Below, piece after piece: positions 7,762 to 17,505 of a stretch of 64,000 nt of DNA. The DNA lies in contig NZ_CP118610.1 in assembly GCF_028993555.1 (NCBI RefSeq), positions 186,001 to 250,000 of the forward strand. The letters are read 5' to 3'. Made by a program: the position numbers and the translations under genes. Within the stretch, counting starts at the first letter, position 1; every line of letters begins with the position of its first letter. This DNA is from Ensifer adhaerens (GTDB lineage: Bacteria; Pseudomonadota; Alphaproteobacteria; Rhizobiales; Rhizobiaceae). Under the pieces are notes generated by a model. The model was not told the DNA's origin, did not search any database, and was given only the letters and a program-made list of their open reading frames with translations.

Positions 7762-9117
7762 ATGACCGCTTCTCCCGCTTCGCCAAGCGATTCCGCCGGC
7801 GCCTTTCACGTCACCCATCGGCTGGTGCTCGCGATCGCGCTGCCGATGACGCTCGGCTTCCTGACGACGCCATTGCTGGGGCTCGTCGACACCGCCGTCG
7901 TCGGCCGGATGGGCGAGGCGAAGCTTCTAGCCGGGCTCGCGATCGGCGCCATCATATTCGACCTGATCTTTACCACCTTCAATTTCCTGCGCGCCGCCAC
8001 AACCGGCCTCGTTGCTCAGGCCTATGGCCGCGGCGACCGGCATGAGCAGCAGGCGGTGTTCTGGCGATCGCTGATCATCGCGCTTGTCTGCGGCGCGGTC
8101 AGCATTCTCCTCTCGCCACTCCTGCTTTCAGGCGGCCTTTGGCTGATGGGGCCCGAACCGGAGGTGGCGGCGGTGACATCCACCTATTTTCTCTGTCGCA
8201 TCATTTCGGCGCCGGCGGCGCTCGCGAACTACGCCATCCTCGGCTTCGTGCTTGGCCGCGGCGAGGGCACGATCGGGCTGATGCTGCAGACGCTGATCAA
8301 CGGCATCAACATCGTGCTGTCGATCCTGCTCGGTCTCGTGCTCGGCTGGGGCGTGATGGGTGTGGCGCTTGCAACCGTCACCGGCGAGATCATCGGTGCA
8401 CTGGCCGGCTTTGCTATCGTCTATGGCCGCTTCGACCGCAGGGATGCGCCGAGCTGGGCTGAGATCTTCGATCGCGAACGGTTGAAGCCGCTCTTCGGCC
8501 TCAACCGCGACATCATGATCCGCTCCTTCGTGCTGCTCGCCGCCTTCACGCTGATGACGCGCATCGGCACGGCCTTCGGGCCGGTGACGCTTGCGGCAAA
8601 CGCAGTGCTGATGACGATCTTCCTGGTCGCCGGCTACTATCTCGACGGTCTTGCCAATGCGGCCGAGCAATTGATCGGCCGCTCGATCGGCGCCCGCTAT
8701 CGCCCCGCCTTCGATCGTGCGCTACGGCTGACGGCCGCCTGGTCGCTGGGGCTCGCTCTGGTCACCACCATCGTCCTCCTGCTCTTCGGCGATCAACTCA
8801 TCAATCTGTTGACGACAGCCACCGACGTTCGCGCGGCCGCTTATGCGTATCTGCCCTGGGCGGCGGTGACGGCGACCACGGGCGCGCTCGCCTTCCTGAT
8901 GGACGGCGTCTTCATCGGCGCCACCTGGTCGCGCGAGATGCGCAACATGATGATCGCGGCTTTTGTCGGCTACGCGGCTGCCCTCGCGATGCTCGTGCCT
9001 GCCTTCGGCAACCACGGGCTCTGGGCCGGCCTCAACCTCTTCCTCGTGATGCGCGGCCTGTTCCTGCTTTCGAGAATTCCCTCGAAGGCGCGTCAGACGT
9101 TTCGGCTGGCCCAGTAG
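7762..9117 (+). CDS. MATE family efflux transporter (DinF-like)
   Basis: About 451 residues from MTASPASP. There are twelve hydrophobic helices in two homologous halves, with LPMTLGFLTTPLLGLVDTAV in helix 1, followed by VGRMG, and the second half restarting at FGLNRDIMIRSFVLLAAF. This is the MATE pattern of the DinF subgroup: Na+- or H+-coupled export of organic cations, drugs or metabolites. The in-frame reading back to 7588 covers the intergenic repeat and is not used. Its 3' end overlaps the convergent pyrD gene by 25 bases. Confidence 0.88.
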   Translation: MTASPASPSDSAGAFHVTHRLVLAIALPMTLGFLTTPLLGLVDTAVVGRMGEAKLLAGLAIGAIIFDLIFTTFNFLRAATTGLVAQAYGRGDRHEQQAVFWRSLIIALVCGAVSILLSPLLLSGGLWLMGPEPEVAAVTSTYFLCRIISAPAALANYAILGFVLGRGEGTIGLMLQTLINGINIVLSILLGLVLGWGVMGVALATVTGEIIGALAGFAIVYGRFDRRDAPSWAEIFDRERLKPLFGLNRDIMIRSFVLLAAFTLMTRIGTAFGPVTLAANAVLMTIFLVAGYYLDGLANAAEQLIGRSIGARYRPAFDRALRLTAAWSLGLALVTTIVLLLFGDQLINLLTTATDVRAAAYAYLPWAAVTATTGALAFLMDGVFIGATWSREMRNMMIAAFVGYAAALAMLVPAFGNHGLWAGLNLFLVMRGLFLLSRIPSKARQTFRLAQ

Positions 9118-10178
9118 TCGAGGCGGCTATCTCGGATATCGCGGATCGAGCCGAGCCGCTCGCGGTCGCAGAGATCGGAAAGGCCGCGCACGATGCGGCC
9201 GGGCAGCGCAGGGCCCTCATAGACCATGCAGGAATAGAGCTGGACCAGATCGGCGCCCGCGCGGATCTTTTCGGCCGCGGTCTCGGCCGAGCTGACACCA
9301 CCGACACCGATGATCGGCAGGTTTGGTCCGACGCGCTTGCGCATGCGGGCAAGCACCGCCGTCGACTTTTCAAAGAGCGGCTTGCCGGAGAGGCCGCCCG
9401 CTTCCTTCGCCTGGTTCTGATCCTTCAGACCGTCTCGCGACAGCGTCGTGTTGGAAACGATCAGGCCATCGAGGTTGTGGGCGAGCACTTCGGCCGCGAT
9501 GTCGTCCATGCCCTCTTCCGTCAGGTCGGGTGCGATCTTCAGGAACACCGGAACGTACCGGTTGCTGCGGCGGGCTTCCTCGTCGCGCGCGGCAAGCACG
9601 GCCGACAGCAAGGCCGCGAGGCTCTCGCGCGCCTGCAGGTCGCGCAGGCCAGGCGTGTTCGGCGAGGAGATGTTGGCGGTGAAGTAGCGCGCGACCGAAT
9701 AGAAGGCGTGGATGCCGTTCACATAGTCGGCAACGCGGTCGGCGCTATCCTTGTTGGCGCCGATATTGACGCCGATCAGCGCGGTGCGCGAGCAGGCCTT
9801 GAGCCGCGCCAGTGCTGCGCCATGGCCTTCATTGTTGAAGCCGAGCCGGTTGATGACGGCCTCGTCCTCGACCAGGCGGAAGATGCGCGGCTTGTCATTG
9901 CCGGACTGCGGCTTCGGCGTAACGGTGCCGATCTCGGTAAAGCCGAAACCGATCTTCAGGAGCGCTTCCGGAACTTCGGCATTCTTGTCGTATCCGGCCG
10001 CCATGCCGATCGGGTTCGGGAACTCGATGCCGGTGATCGTCTGGGAAAGCCGCTTGTCGGCTTTGGAGGGACAGCTCGGCACGAGCCCGGTCTTCAGCGC
10101 CTTGATCGACAGGCCATGCGCGGCCTCGGGATCGAACAGGAAGAGGCCGCGACGGGCGAGATTGGTAAGCGGGTTCAT
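9093..10178 (-). CDS. pyrD: Dihydroorotate dehydrogenase (quinone), class 2
   Basis: 361 residues. It oxidises dihydroorotate to orotate with FMN and quinone in pyrimidine synthesis at the inner membrane. The N-terminal helix LARRGLFLFDPEAAHGLSIKAL is the membrane-facing extension of class 2 enzymes. The catalytic serine segment is NISSPNTPGLRDLQ; FMN and phosphate contacts include VSNTTLSR, GGLSGKPLF and GVGGVSSAETAAEKI. The start overlaps the stop of the DUF952 gene by 4 bases (ATGA), so both are on one transcript. Confidence 0.95.
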   Translation of the reverse strand: MNPLTNLARRGLFLFDPEAAHGLSIKALKTGLVPSCPSKADKRLSQTITGIEFPNPIGMAAGYDKNAEVPEALLKIGFGFTEIGTVTPKPQSGNDKPRIFRLVEDEAVINRLGFNNEGHGAALARLKACSRTALIGVNIGANKDSADRVADYVNGIHAFYSVARYFTANISSPNTPGLRDLQARESLAALLSAVLAARDEEARRSNRYVPVFLKIAPDLTEEGMDDIAAEVLAHNLDGLIVSNTTLSRDGLKDQNQAKEAGGLSGKPLFEKSTAVLARMRKRVGPNLPIIGVGGVSSAETAAEKIRAGADLVQLYSCMVYEGPALPGRIVRGLSDLCDRERLGSIRDIRDSRLDYWASRNV

Positions 10179-10522
10179 GCGTCAAGTTCCGGGAAGATAT
10201 GCAAGCCATCGGCGCCGAGCGGCAGGGGCTTTTCCCAGACCACGGCAGAGAGGAAGAGGGGGGCGTAGAGATGCGGGAAGAGGGCGCCACCGCGCGAGGG
10301 CTCATAGACCAGTTCCTCGCCGAGCGCGTCGCCGTCGACGGCAACCAAGAGCAGGCCTTCCTGCCCCTCGAAATGCCGCGCCGCCGTCTCGACAGCCTGT
10401 TCGGCGGTGGAGAAGTGGATGAAGCCGTCGGCGAGGTCGACGGGTGCGCCGTCGAAGCGTCCGCTGCGCTTGGCTTCCTGCCACAGCGAGGCCGGAACGA
10501 TCTTGTAGATGATGGAACCCAT
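10175..10522 (-). CDS. DUF952 domain-containing protein
   Basis: 115 residues from MGSIIYKIVP. The conserved core LADGFIHFSTAEQAVETAARHF and the later HLYAPL segment are hallmarks of DUF952, a small cytoplasmic fold of unknown activity that is commonly linked to pyrD in Rhizobiales. The longer frame to 10747 has no family similarity. The stop overlaps the pyrD start (ATGA), so translation is probably coupled. Confidence 0.88.
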   Translation of the reverse strand: MGSIIYKIVPASLWQEAKRSGRFDGAPVDLADGFIHFSTAEQAVETAARHFEGQEGLLLVAVDGDALGEELVYEPSRGGALFPHLYAPLFLSAVVWEKPLPLGADGLHIFPELDA

Positions 10523-10691
10523 TGTGCCCGTCTGTCCCCGTAATCTTCTGTCGTGGCCTTGCCGCAAATATCGGCGATTGTCCATCGCAGAAGGGCGTCG
10601 ATTCGCGCATAATCCTTGGTGAAGATCGATTTCGCTCTTCCCGTTCATGTGCCGAACGTCATCCGGCAAGGACCGCAACGGAGAGGACGTC

Positions 10692-11111
10692 ATGAGAAAA
10701 GCGACTGTTGCACTTCTGATCGGAGCCGGCCTGGCATCCGCCGGCATCGCCTCGGCCCAGGACCCGGCGCCTGGCCGCTACAGCATGCAGAAATCCGAGA
10801 CCGGCATTGCCCGGCTCGACACCCAGACGGGCGAAGTGTCGCTCTGCCAGGAAAAGGACGGCCAACTCGTGTGCCGCATGGCCGCCGACGAGCGTGCGGC
10901 CTTCGAGCTGGAAATCGACCTGCTGACGAAACGGGTCGAAGCCCTGGAAAAGGCAGTCAAATCCGGTGAAAGCGTCGCAAAACCGGACCTTCCGGCAGAC
11001 GAAGAGATTGACCGGGCAATGGGCATCATGGAAAGAATGATGCGCAAGTTCATGGATATCGTGAAGGATCTCGAAGGCAGCGACCCCGCGACGGAGCCGC
11101 AGAAGACCTGA
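10692..11111 (+). CDS. Secreted coiled-coil protein of unknown function
   Basis: 139 residues. A signal peptide (MRKATVALLIGAGLASAGIA, cleavage after ASA near residue 23) precedes a short globular part containing SLCQEKDGQLVCRM, whose two cysteines could form a periplasmic disulfide, then a predicted coiled coil (FELEIDLLTKRVEALEKAV) and an acidic tail. A GGAGAGG ribosome site lies upstream. It resembles conserved rhizobial hypothetical proteins; I do not know a function. It precedes the response-regulator gene by 81 bases on the same strand. Confidence 0.7.
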   Translation: MRKATVALLIGAGLASAGIASAQDPAPGRYSMQKSETGIARLDTQTGEVSLCQEKDGQLVCRMAADERAAFELEIDLLTKRVEALEKAVKSGESVAKPDLPADEEIDRAMGIMERMMRKFMDIVKDLEGSDPATEPQKT

Positions 11112-11192
11112 GATGCCGGATCGGCCATGCGGAATGCGGATCGACGCGTGGAGGCGCGCAGGTCGCAGACCGGGCTCTTGGGAGGGAGCGAC

Positions 11193-11843
11193 ATGACGCC
11201 GGACATGACCATCATCATCGCGGACGATCATCCGCTGTTTCGTGGCGCGATGCGCCAGGCCTTGAGCGGCATGGACGGCGCGCCCGCCATCGTCGAGGCT
11301 GCTGATTTTGCCGCCGCGCGCAAGGCCGCAGCCGACTATCCGGATGCCGATCTCCTGCTGCTGGACCTGACGATGCCCGGCGTCAGCGGCCTCTCCGGTC
11401 TCATTGCCCTTCGCGCCGAGTTTCCAAGCCTTCCGGTCATGGTGGTCTCCGCACACGACGATCCGGCGACAATCCACCGCGCGCTCGACCTCGGGGCCTC
11501 CGGCTTCCTGTCGAAGTCGGCCGGTATCGAGGAGATCCGTGATGGCATCGAGAGGGTGATGGCCGGGGAGGTCTTCGTACCGGCCGGTTACGACCAGGCA
11601 CAGGAATACGAACCCGAAGTCGCCGATCTGCTCCAGCGGCTGCAGACGCTGACGCCGCAACAGTCACGCGTCCTCAGCATGCTGGGCGAGGGCCTGCTCA
11701 ACAAGCAGATCGCCTATGAGCTCGGTGTCTCCGAGGCGACCATCAAGGCGCATGTCTCGGCGATCCTGTTGAAGCTCAATGTCGATAGCCGCACCCAGGC
11801 GGTCATCCAGCTTTCGAAGATCGGCACCGTCGCCGCCGCCTGA
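11193..11843 (+). CDS. LuxR/NarL family response regulator
   Basis: 216 residues from MTPDMTII. The receiver domain has the acidic pair ADDHP (Asp11-12), phospho-acceptor Asp58 in LLLLDLTMPG, Thr/Ser in VVSAHDD and Lys in LSKSAG. After a linker it has a LuxR-type HTH (LTPQQSRVLSMLGEGLLNKQ through KAHVSAILLKLNV). It is convergent with the SSS-type hybrid histidine kinase and probably its partner, as in NahK/ErcS-ErbR type pairs; the pairing is inference from position. A GGAGGGAG site precedes the start; an ATG 12 bases downstream is an alternative. Confidence 0.9.
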   Translation: MTPDMTIIIADDHPLFRGAMRQALSGMDGAPAIVEAADFAAARKAAADYPDADLLLLDLTMPGVSGLSGLIALRAEFPSLPVMVVSAHDDPATIHRALDLGASGFLSKSAGIEEIRDGIERVMAGEVFVPAGYDQAQEYEPEVADLLQRLQTLTPQQSRVLSMLGEGLLNKQIAYELGVSEATIKAHVSAILLKLNVDSRTQAVIQLSKIGTVAAA

Positions 11844-11892
11844 GGCGGTTGATCGAGCGCTACGGCGATCCTTCTCGATCGGGTGTGCCGCG

Positions 11893-11910
11893 AAAAGCGC
11901 CGAAGGCGCT
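11893..11910 (-). terminator. Intrinsic terminator at the end of the hybrid kinase gene
   Basis: On the minus strand AGCGCC-TTC-GGCGCT is followed by TTTTC. The hairpin begins at the kinase stop codon, so it fits a short intrinsic terminator. Confidence 0.5.
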
Positions 11911-14900
11911 CATTCCGCAGCCGCTCGCGCCGCCGTCGAAAGTTGTGTCAGCCACGCCCGCATCGCTGCCGGCCTTACCGGCTTGTTCTGGATCGAAATG
12001 CCGTCGCGCTCGGCCGCCGCGCGTACTTCCGGCGTACGGTCGGCCGTCACCAGCAGGGCGGGGATCGCCTCGCCCGTGGAAAGCCGGATCTTCGCAATCG
12101 CATCGATGCCCGTGCCGTCGTCGAGATGATAGTCGGCGATGATCGCGTGCGGTTTATCCGCCGGTTGTCCCGTCAGCTCGGCGCAGGCGGCAACCGATTC
12201 CGCCGTGCTGACGACACAGCCCCAGCCCGACAGCAGCACCTTCATGCCCTCGATAATGCGTGGTTCGTTGTCGATGCACAGCACACGCAAGCCGTTGAGC
12301 GCCTCGCTCGCCTTATTGGCAACGACTGGGCGAACTGCGACCCGTTCGCCGGCGCTTACGTCCAGTGGCAGCGTCACCTTGAAACCCGTGCCTTTGCCGG
12401 GCGTCGATTGCAGGCTGACCGGATGGTTGAGCACGCGCGAGATGCGATCGACGATCGATAGGCCGAGGCCGAGCCCGGAAGCGGTGCGGGCGCCCTCGTC
12501 GAGCCGGGCGAATTCCTTGAAGACCGTCCGGAACTTCGACGAAGGGATGCCGATGCCGGAATCGAGCACCTCGATCGTCGCCATCGCGCCATGCCTGCGC
12601 ACGCCGACCAGCACCTTGCCGGTGAGCGTGTACTTGATCGCGTTGGAAACGAGGTTCTGCACCACGCGGCGTAAAAGGTTCGGATCGCTGCGCACGGTAA
12701 GCGAGGTCGGCATGACCACCAGTTCGAGATCCTTGGCGCGCGCGATCGGCGCGAAATCGGTCTCGATGCGGCGAAGCAGATCGTTGAGCGGGACGGATTG
12801 CAGCCGCGGCTTCATGGCGCCGGTGTCGAGGCGCGAAATATCGAGCACGGCGCCGAGAATGGCCTCGACCGATTCCAGCGAGGAATCGATGTTCTCGACC
12901 AGCGTGCTGTTATCGGAATCGCCAAGCCGTTCGACCAGCGAGGACGAGTAGAGACGGGCGGCATTGAGTGGCTGCAGGATATCGTGGCCGGCGGCGGCAA
13001 AGAACCTTGTCTTGCCGATATTGGCCTCTTCCGCAGCCGCCCGGGCTTCGGCGAGTTCGCGGTTCACGCGGGTCAGTTCACCGGTGCGTTCCTCGACACG
13101 CAGTTCCAGCGTCTCGTTTGCCTGCTTCAGCGCCATGTCGGCGGCAACGCGCTGGGTGATGTCGGTATAGGTGGTGACGATGCCCTTGTCGGGCATGGCA
13201 TTGGTGCGCACCTCGATGATGCGCTCGCCATTGCCAAGTTCGAGCAGGAAGGGCTTGTCGAGCGTCAGGAAGTTGGCGATCAACCCCTTTTCCTGGTCCT
13301 TGCGGATGTCGCCGCGCTTGGTGAGGATCGAAACGATATCGGCAAGCGGAAAGCCCACCTGGCCGGCGGCTTCAGGCAGATCGAGGAGCTGGCGGAAGCG
13401 CCGGTTCCAGATGATCAGATTGTTGGCGTTGTCGAAGACGGCGATGCCCTGGTCCATCTGCGAGAGCGCGGTCTGCAGCATATCCTGATTGTACTGCAGC
13501 GCTTCGCTCGCCTGATCGAGCAGCCAGGCCGTGTCCGAGGAGGTATCATCGCCGCGCTGCAGGACGAGCGAAAGCACCAACCGGGCCGAAGAGGACCCGA
13601 TGGCACTGCCGAGCAACTGCTCGGAAAAATGCACGACTGCCATGTCCGCTGGCGCATTGTCGTCCAACCAGCGGCCGGACTGGCGCTCATAGGTGTGGAA
13701 GGAGCGCTGCATGCGCTCGGTGCCCATGTAGCGGCCGATCGTCGCCTTGAGATCGCGCACGGTGACCTTGGTCTTGCGGCCGCGGAAAGTGCCTTCGGTG
13801 CGCGACCGCCGGGTGATGAAGATGCCGGCCTGAAAACGCTCGATCGGCTTGGGCGTCCGCGTCAGCGAGCCCAGCACATAGGCGCTGCAGTTGACGAGCA
13901 GGCTCAGCGCCGTGGCATTCACCAGCGGGTCGGCGCCGGGGCCTGAGAAGAGGTCGGTAAAGGGCAGCAGGAAGCTCAGCACCGTTGCCGCGACCTGGGA
14001 ATTATCCGGCCCGCCGAGGCTCGGCAGGAACAGAAGATAGGCCCAGACGAAGAAGCCGGAGACCATGCCGGTGATCGCGCCGCGCGCATTCGCCTGGCGC
14101 CAGATGAGGCCGCCGAGCATGGCCGGCGCCATCTGGGAGATGGCGACGAACGACAGAAGTCCGAGCGAGGCAAGTCCGGCGCTGATATCGGCGGAGCGGT
14201 AGTAGCCGTAGCCGAGCAGGAGCACGACGAAGATCGCCGAGCGGCGGATATTGAGCAGCGTGCCCGCCAGGTTTTCCTGCAGCCCACCGCGCTGACTGAG
14301 ATTGCGGCGCAGGAACACCGGCATGACGATGTCGTTGGAGATCATGATCGACAGCGCTACGGAGGCGACGATCACCATGGCCGTTGCTGCCGAAAAGCCG
14401 CCGATGAAGGTAATCAGCGTCAGGAGCGGCAGGCCGTTGGCGAGCGGCAAGGTCAAGAGGTAGAGATCCGCGTCGCCGGAGCCCGAGAAGGTGAGGAGGC
14501 CGGCGATCGCGATCGGCAGCACGAAGAGATTGATGCCGATCAGATAGAGCGGAAAGAGAATGCCGGCGGTGCGCAGTTCCCCTTCGGTGCGGTTTTCGAC
14601 GACGGTAACATGGAACTGCCTGGGCAGCATGATGATCGCGAAGGCGGAGGTGACAATCAGCAGGATCCACCGGGCCGTCGGGGTCTCATAGGAAAGTGCG
14701 GATTGCACCGCTGGGCTCTCGGTGGCCAGTGTCCAGAGATGCGCCGGGCCGTTGAAAATGACGAAGACGATGTAGAAGCCGGCGGTGACGAGCGCGATCA
14801 GCTTGACCAGCGATTCCATCGCGATCGCCAGGATCAGCCCGTCCTGATGTTCGGTTGCGTCCGTATGGCGCGTGCCGAAGACGATGGCGAAGCAGGCGAG

Positions 14901-15413
14901 GAACAGGGTGACGAGTAGGGGCAGGTCGATGAAGCTCTGCCCCGCGCCGATGCCGTAGTCGCTGGTGTTGATCATCGCCGCGACGGAGCTCGAAATCGCC
15001 TTCAATTGCAGCGCGATATAGGGGATCGCGCCGACCAGCGAGATCAGCGCGACGATGGCCGCCACCGCCGGGTTCTTGCCGTAGCGGGCGGCGATGAAGT
15101 CGGCGACGGAGGTCAGCTTCTCGGTCTTGGCAAGGCGGATGATCTTGCGGATCAGCGGCATGCCCAGCGTGAACATCAGGATCGGCCCGATGTAGATGCC
15201 GGTGAACTCAAGCCCGCGCTCGGCCGCAAGCCCGATGCCGCCGAAATAGGTCCAGGACGTGCAATAGATCGCAAGGCTGAGCGCATAGACGAGCGGTCTG
15301 CCTTTCAGCGCAGCGCTTTTCCTCCTGGCCCGCCGGTCGCCGTAGCTCGCGACTGCAAACAGCAGCAGCAGATAGGCGAAGGCCGAGGCAAAGATGACCG
15401 AACCCGAAAGCAT
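11910..15413 (-). CDS. Hybrid histidine kinase with N-terminal SSS transporter domain (NahK/ErcS-like)
   Basis: 1167 residues. Residues about 1-480 form a sodium/solute symporter-type bundle (for example VYALSLAIYCTSWTYFGGIG and GGFSAATAMVIVASVALS). After a linker there is a PAS-like domain (about 640-755: GIAVFDNANNLIIWNRRF), a coiled coil, HisKA with phospho-acceptor His810 in AAGHDILQPLNAAR, an ATPase domain (NLVSNAIKYT N-box, DSGIGIP, GLGLGLSI) and a receiver with Asp1094 in IIADYHLDD. Relatives in pseudomonads act in control of alcohol or carbon-source oxidation and in multikinase networks. The transporter domain may sense rather than move a substrate. Its likely partner regulator lies convergent next door. 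Confidence 0.9.
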   Translation of the reverse strand: MLSGSVIFASAFAYLLLLFAVASYGDRRARRKSAALKGRPLVYALSLAIYCTSWTYFGGIGLAAERGLEFTGIYIGPILMFTLGMPLIRKIIRLAKTEKLTSVADFIAARYGKNPAVAAIVALISLVGAIPYIALQLKAISSSVAAMINTSDYGIGAGQSFIDLPLLVTLFLACFAIVFGTRHTDATEHQDGLILAIAMESLVKLIALVTAGFYIVFVIFNGPAHLWTLATESPAVQSALSYETPTARWILLIVTSAFAIIMLPRQFHVTVVENRTEGELRTAGILFPLYLIGINLFVLPIAIAGLLTFSGSGDADLYLLTLPLANGLPLLTLITFIGGFSAATAMVIVASVALSIMISNDIVMPVFLRRNLSQRGGLQENLAGTLLNIRRSAIFVVLLLGYGYYRSADISAGLASLGLLSFVAISQMAPAMLGGLIWRQANARGAITGMVSGFFVWAYLLFLPSLGGPDNSQVAATVLSFLLPFTDLFSGPGADPLVNATALSLLVNCSAYVLGSLTRTPKPIERFQAGIFITRRSRTEGTFRGRKTKVTVRDLKATIGRYMGTERMQRSFHTYERQSGRWLDDNAPADMAVVHFSEQLLGSAIGSSSARLVLSLVLQRGDDTSSDTAWLLDQASEALQYNQDMLQTALSQMDQGIAVFDNANNLIIWNRRFRQLLDLPEAAGQVGFPLADIVSILTKRGDIRKDQEKGLIANFLTLDKPFLLELGNGERIIEVRTNAMPDKGIVTTYTDITQRVAADMALKQANETLELRVEERTGELTRVNRELAEARAAAEEANIGKTRFFAAAGHDILQPLNAARLYSSSLVERLGDSDNSTLVENIDSSLESVEAILGAVLDISRLDTGAMKPRLQSVPLNDLLRRIETDFAPIARAKDLELVVMPTSLTVRSDPNLLRRVVQNLVSNAIKYTLTGKVLVGVRRHGAMATIEVLDSGIGIPSSKFRTVFKEFARLDEGARTASGLGLGLSIVDRISRVLNHPVSLQSTPGKGTGFKVTLPLDVSAGERVAVRPVVANKASEALNGLRVLCIDNEPRIIEGMKVLLSGWGCVVSTAESVAACAELTGQPADKPHAIIADYHLDDGTGIDAIAKIRLSTGEAIPALLVTADRTPEVRAAAERDGISIQNKPVRPAAMRAWLTQLSTAARAAAE

Positions 15414-15674
15414 GCCTCACTCCTCCGGCGCAAAGCATAGGACAAGTCCGTCAGGTTGAGAATTGCCCCGCGCATGAGTCTTAAGTCCAAGGTGCTGCAA
15501 GAGAAAATAGCCGTGGAATGCGGAAGGACATTCGATCCTGCAATTGGCGGGCGTGATTTGACCAAAGGCAAAGAAAGGTTTTCTCGCTGCCCGCTTTGGT
15601 TTAGTTTCCGTAAACGGTTGCAGCGCGGGACAGCGCCGGCGGTCGTTTTCAACGGGGATGATACGGAGAGACGT

Positions 15675-16103
15675 ATGCTGAATGAGTTCAAGGAGTTTAT
15701 TGCCCGCGGGAACGTGATGGATCTCGCGGTCGGTGTCATCATCGGCGCCGCCTTCAACAAGATCGTGACGTCGGTTGTCGAAGACCTCGTGATGCCCATT
15801 GTCGGCGCGCTTACCGGCGGTGGTTTCGATTTCTCCAATTACTTCCTGCCGCTCTCGGCCAACGTGACGGCGACGTCGCTCGCCGCTGCCCGTCAGCAGG
15901 GTGCCGTCTTTGCCTATGGCAACTTCATCACCGTGTTCATCAACTTCCTGATCCTTGCATGGATCATCTTCCTGATGATCAAGGCCGTGAACCGCATGCG
16001 CACCTCGCTCGAAAAGCAGAAGGAAGCAGCACCGGCCGCTCCGCCGGCGGAAGACATTCAGCTCCTCTCGGAAATTCGCGACCTGTTGAAACAGCGCGCC
16101 TGA
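15675..16103 (+). CDS. mscL: Large-conductance mechanosensitive channel
   Basis: 142 residues. The start [20 protein letters not shown] and pore helix [18 protein letters not shown] are diagnostic of MscL, followed by a periplasmic loop ([11 protein letters not shown]), TM2 ([20 protein letters not shown]) and the cytoplasmic helix ending [11 protein letters not shown]. Five copies form an emergency osmotic release valve in the inner membrane. The start is set by a GGAGAG site. An in-frame extension to 15456 has no family match. A GC hairpin follows the stop. Confidence 0.95.
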   Translation: MLNEFKEFIARGNVMDLAVGVIIGAAFNKIVTSVVEDLVMPIVGALTGGGFDFSNYFLPLSANVTATSLAAARQQGAVFAYGNFITVFINFLILAWIIFLMIKAVNRMRTSLEKQKEAAPAAPPAEDIQLLSEIRDLLKQRA

Positions 16104-16111
16104 GCCTTTTC

Positions 16112-16139
16112 TCGCGGCCTCGGCCAACCGGGGCCGCGA
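16112..16139 (+). terminator. GC-rich hairpin after mscL
   Basis: Arms TCGCGGCC and GGCCGCGA (8 bp) enclose a 12-base loop starting 9 bases after the mscL stop. There is no T-run, so termination is not certain. Confidence 0.4.
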
Positions 16140-16311
16140 AACATCACAGAAATCGATAAACCGGTCAGATAAAGTCGCGTGATCGCGGAAGCGAAAGCGG
16201 CTAGAAGCGATGGACAGTCTGGAGCGGACCATTTCTGCTCTAATCCATTGGAATCTTTCACGATGATCTCGGGCGATCCGGCCGGGACCGTCGTGCGTCC
16301 GGAGCCCGTCG

Positions 16312-17478
16312 ATGACCATCCTCAGCACCATCAGCCCCCGCGCACTTGCAGCGCCCGAAAGCGGTATCGTCGAGGTGGTGAACTATGCCCGCGGGCGCGA
16401 CGGCCTGATCCCGCTCTGGGTCGGCGAAGGTGATCTGCCGACGCCCGCCTTCATCAGCGACGCGGCGCGCGAGGCACTGACCGCCGGCGAGACCTTCTAC
16501 ACCTGGCAGCGCGGCATCCCGCGGCTGCGCGAGGCGTTGTCGCGCTACTATCAACGGCGCTTCCAGAAAACCCTTTCGCCCGAAAACTTCTACGTCGTCG
16601 GCTCCGGCATGCAGGCGATCAAGCTCTCGATCGAGGCGATCGCCTCGCCGGGTGACGAAATGGTGTTGCTGACGCCGGCCTGGCCGAACTTTGCCGCCGC
16701 CGCCGATCTCTCCGGCGTCCGTCCGGTTTCGGTCGAGCTGCGCTTCGAACACGGCAAATGGCAGCTCGATCTCGATCGGCTGGAAGCGGCAATCGGACCG
16801 AAGACCAAGGCGCTGTTCATCAACACGCCGTCGAACCCGACGGGCTGGACCGCAGCCAAGGAAGAGCTGGCAGCGATCCGGGCGCTGGCGCACAAGCACG
16901 GCCTCTGGATCATCGCCGACGAGATCTACGCCCTCTATTACTATGCCGGCGCCCGCGCGCCGTCCTTCCTGGACGTCATGGAAGAGGGCGACCGTATCCT
17001 CTTCGTCAATTCCTTCTCGAAGAACTGGTCGATGACCGGCTGGCGGGTGGGCTGGATCGTTGCTCCGCCGGAGATGGGGCAGGTGCTTGAGAACCTGGTG
17101 CAGTATTCGACGTCAGGCGTCGCGCAGTTCATGCAGCGTAGTGCCGTCGTGGCGCTCGATGAGGGCGATGGCTTCCTCGACGCGAATGTCGCCAAGGCGA
17201 CCAGCAACCGTGACGTCTTCTGCGACGCGCTGATCGCTACCAACCGGGTCGAAACGCTGAAGCCGGATGGGGCGCTCTACGCGTTCCTGAAAATCGACGG
17301 CGTCACCGATTCGCGCGCGGCGGCGGTCGATATCGTCGACAAGACGGGCGTCGGCTTGGCACCGGGCACCGCCTTCGGTGACGGTGGTTCGCTGTTCATG
17401 CGCGCCTGTTTCCTGCGTGATCCGGCCCAGGTGAAGGAAGCCGCCGATCGTCTGCAGCGATACATCCTCGGGCGCTGA
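16312..17478 (+). CDS. Class I/II pyridoxal-phosphate aminotransferase
   Basis: 388 residues of fold-type I. The PLP lysine is in VNSFSKNWSMTGWRVGW, the cofactor Asp/Tyr in ADEIYALYYYAG, the Asn in NTPSNPTGW, and the carboxylate-binding Arg in FMRACFL near the C-terminus. It is closest in style to rhizobial aspartate/aromatic-type aminotransferases; the amino donor cannot be fixed from sequence. It ends 27 bases before the convergent chorismate mutase gene, which makes a role in aromatic amino acids conceivable but unproven. Confidence 0.85.
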   Translation: MTILSTISPRALAAPESGIVEVVNYARGRDGLIPLWVGEGDLPTPAFISDAAREALTAGETFYTWQRGIPRLREALSRYYQRRFQKTLSPENFYVVGSGMQAIKLSIEAIASPGDEMVLLTPAWPNFAAAADLSGVRPVSVELRFEHGKWQLDLDRLEAAIGPKTKALFINTPSNPTGWTAAKEELAAIRALAHKHGLWIIADEIYALYYYAGARAPSFLDVMEEGDRILFVNSFSKNWSMTGWRVGWIVAPPEMGQVLENLVQYSTSGVAQFMQRSAVVALDEGDGFLDANVAKATSNRDVFCDALIATNRVETLKPDGALYAFLKIDGVTDSRAAAVDIVDKTGVGLAPGTAFGDGGSLFMRACFLRDPAQVKEAADRLQRYILGR

Positions 17479-17505
17479 CGCCGGGATCGGATGGTCGGAA
17501 GGCGA

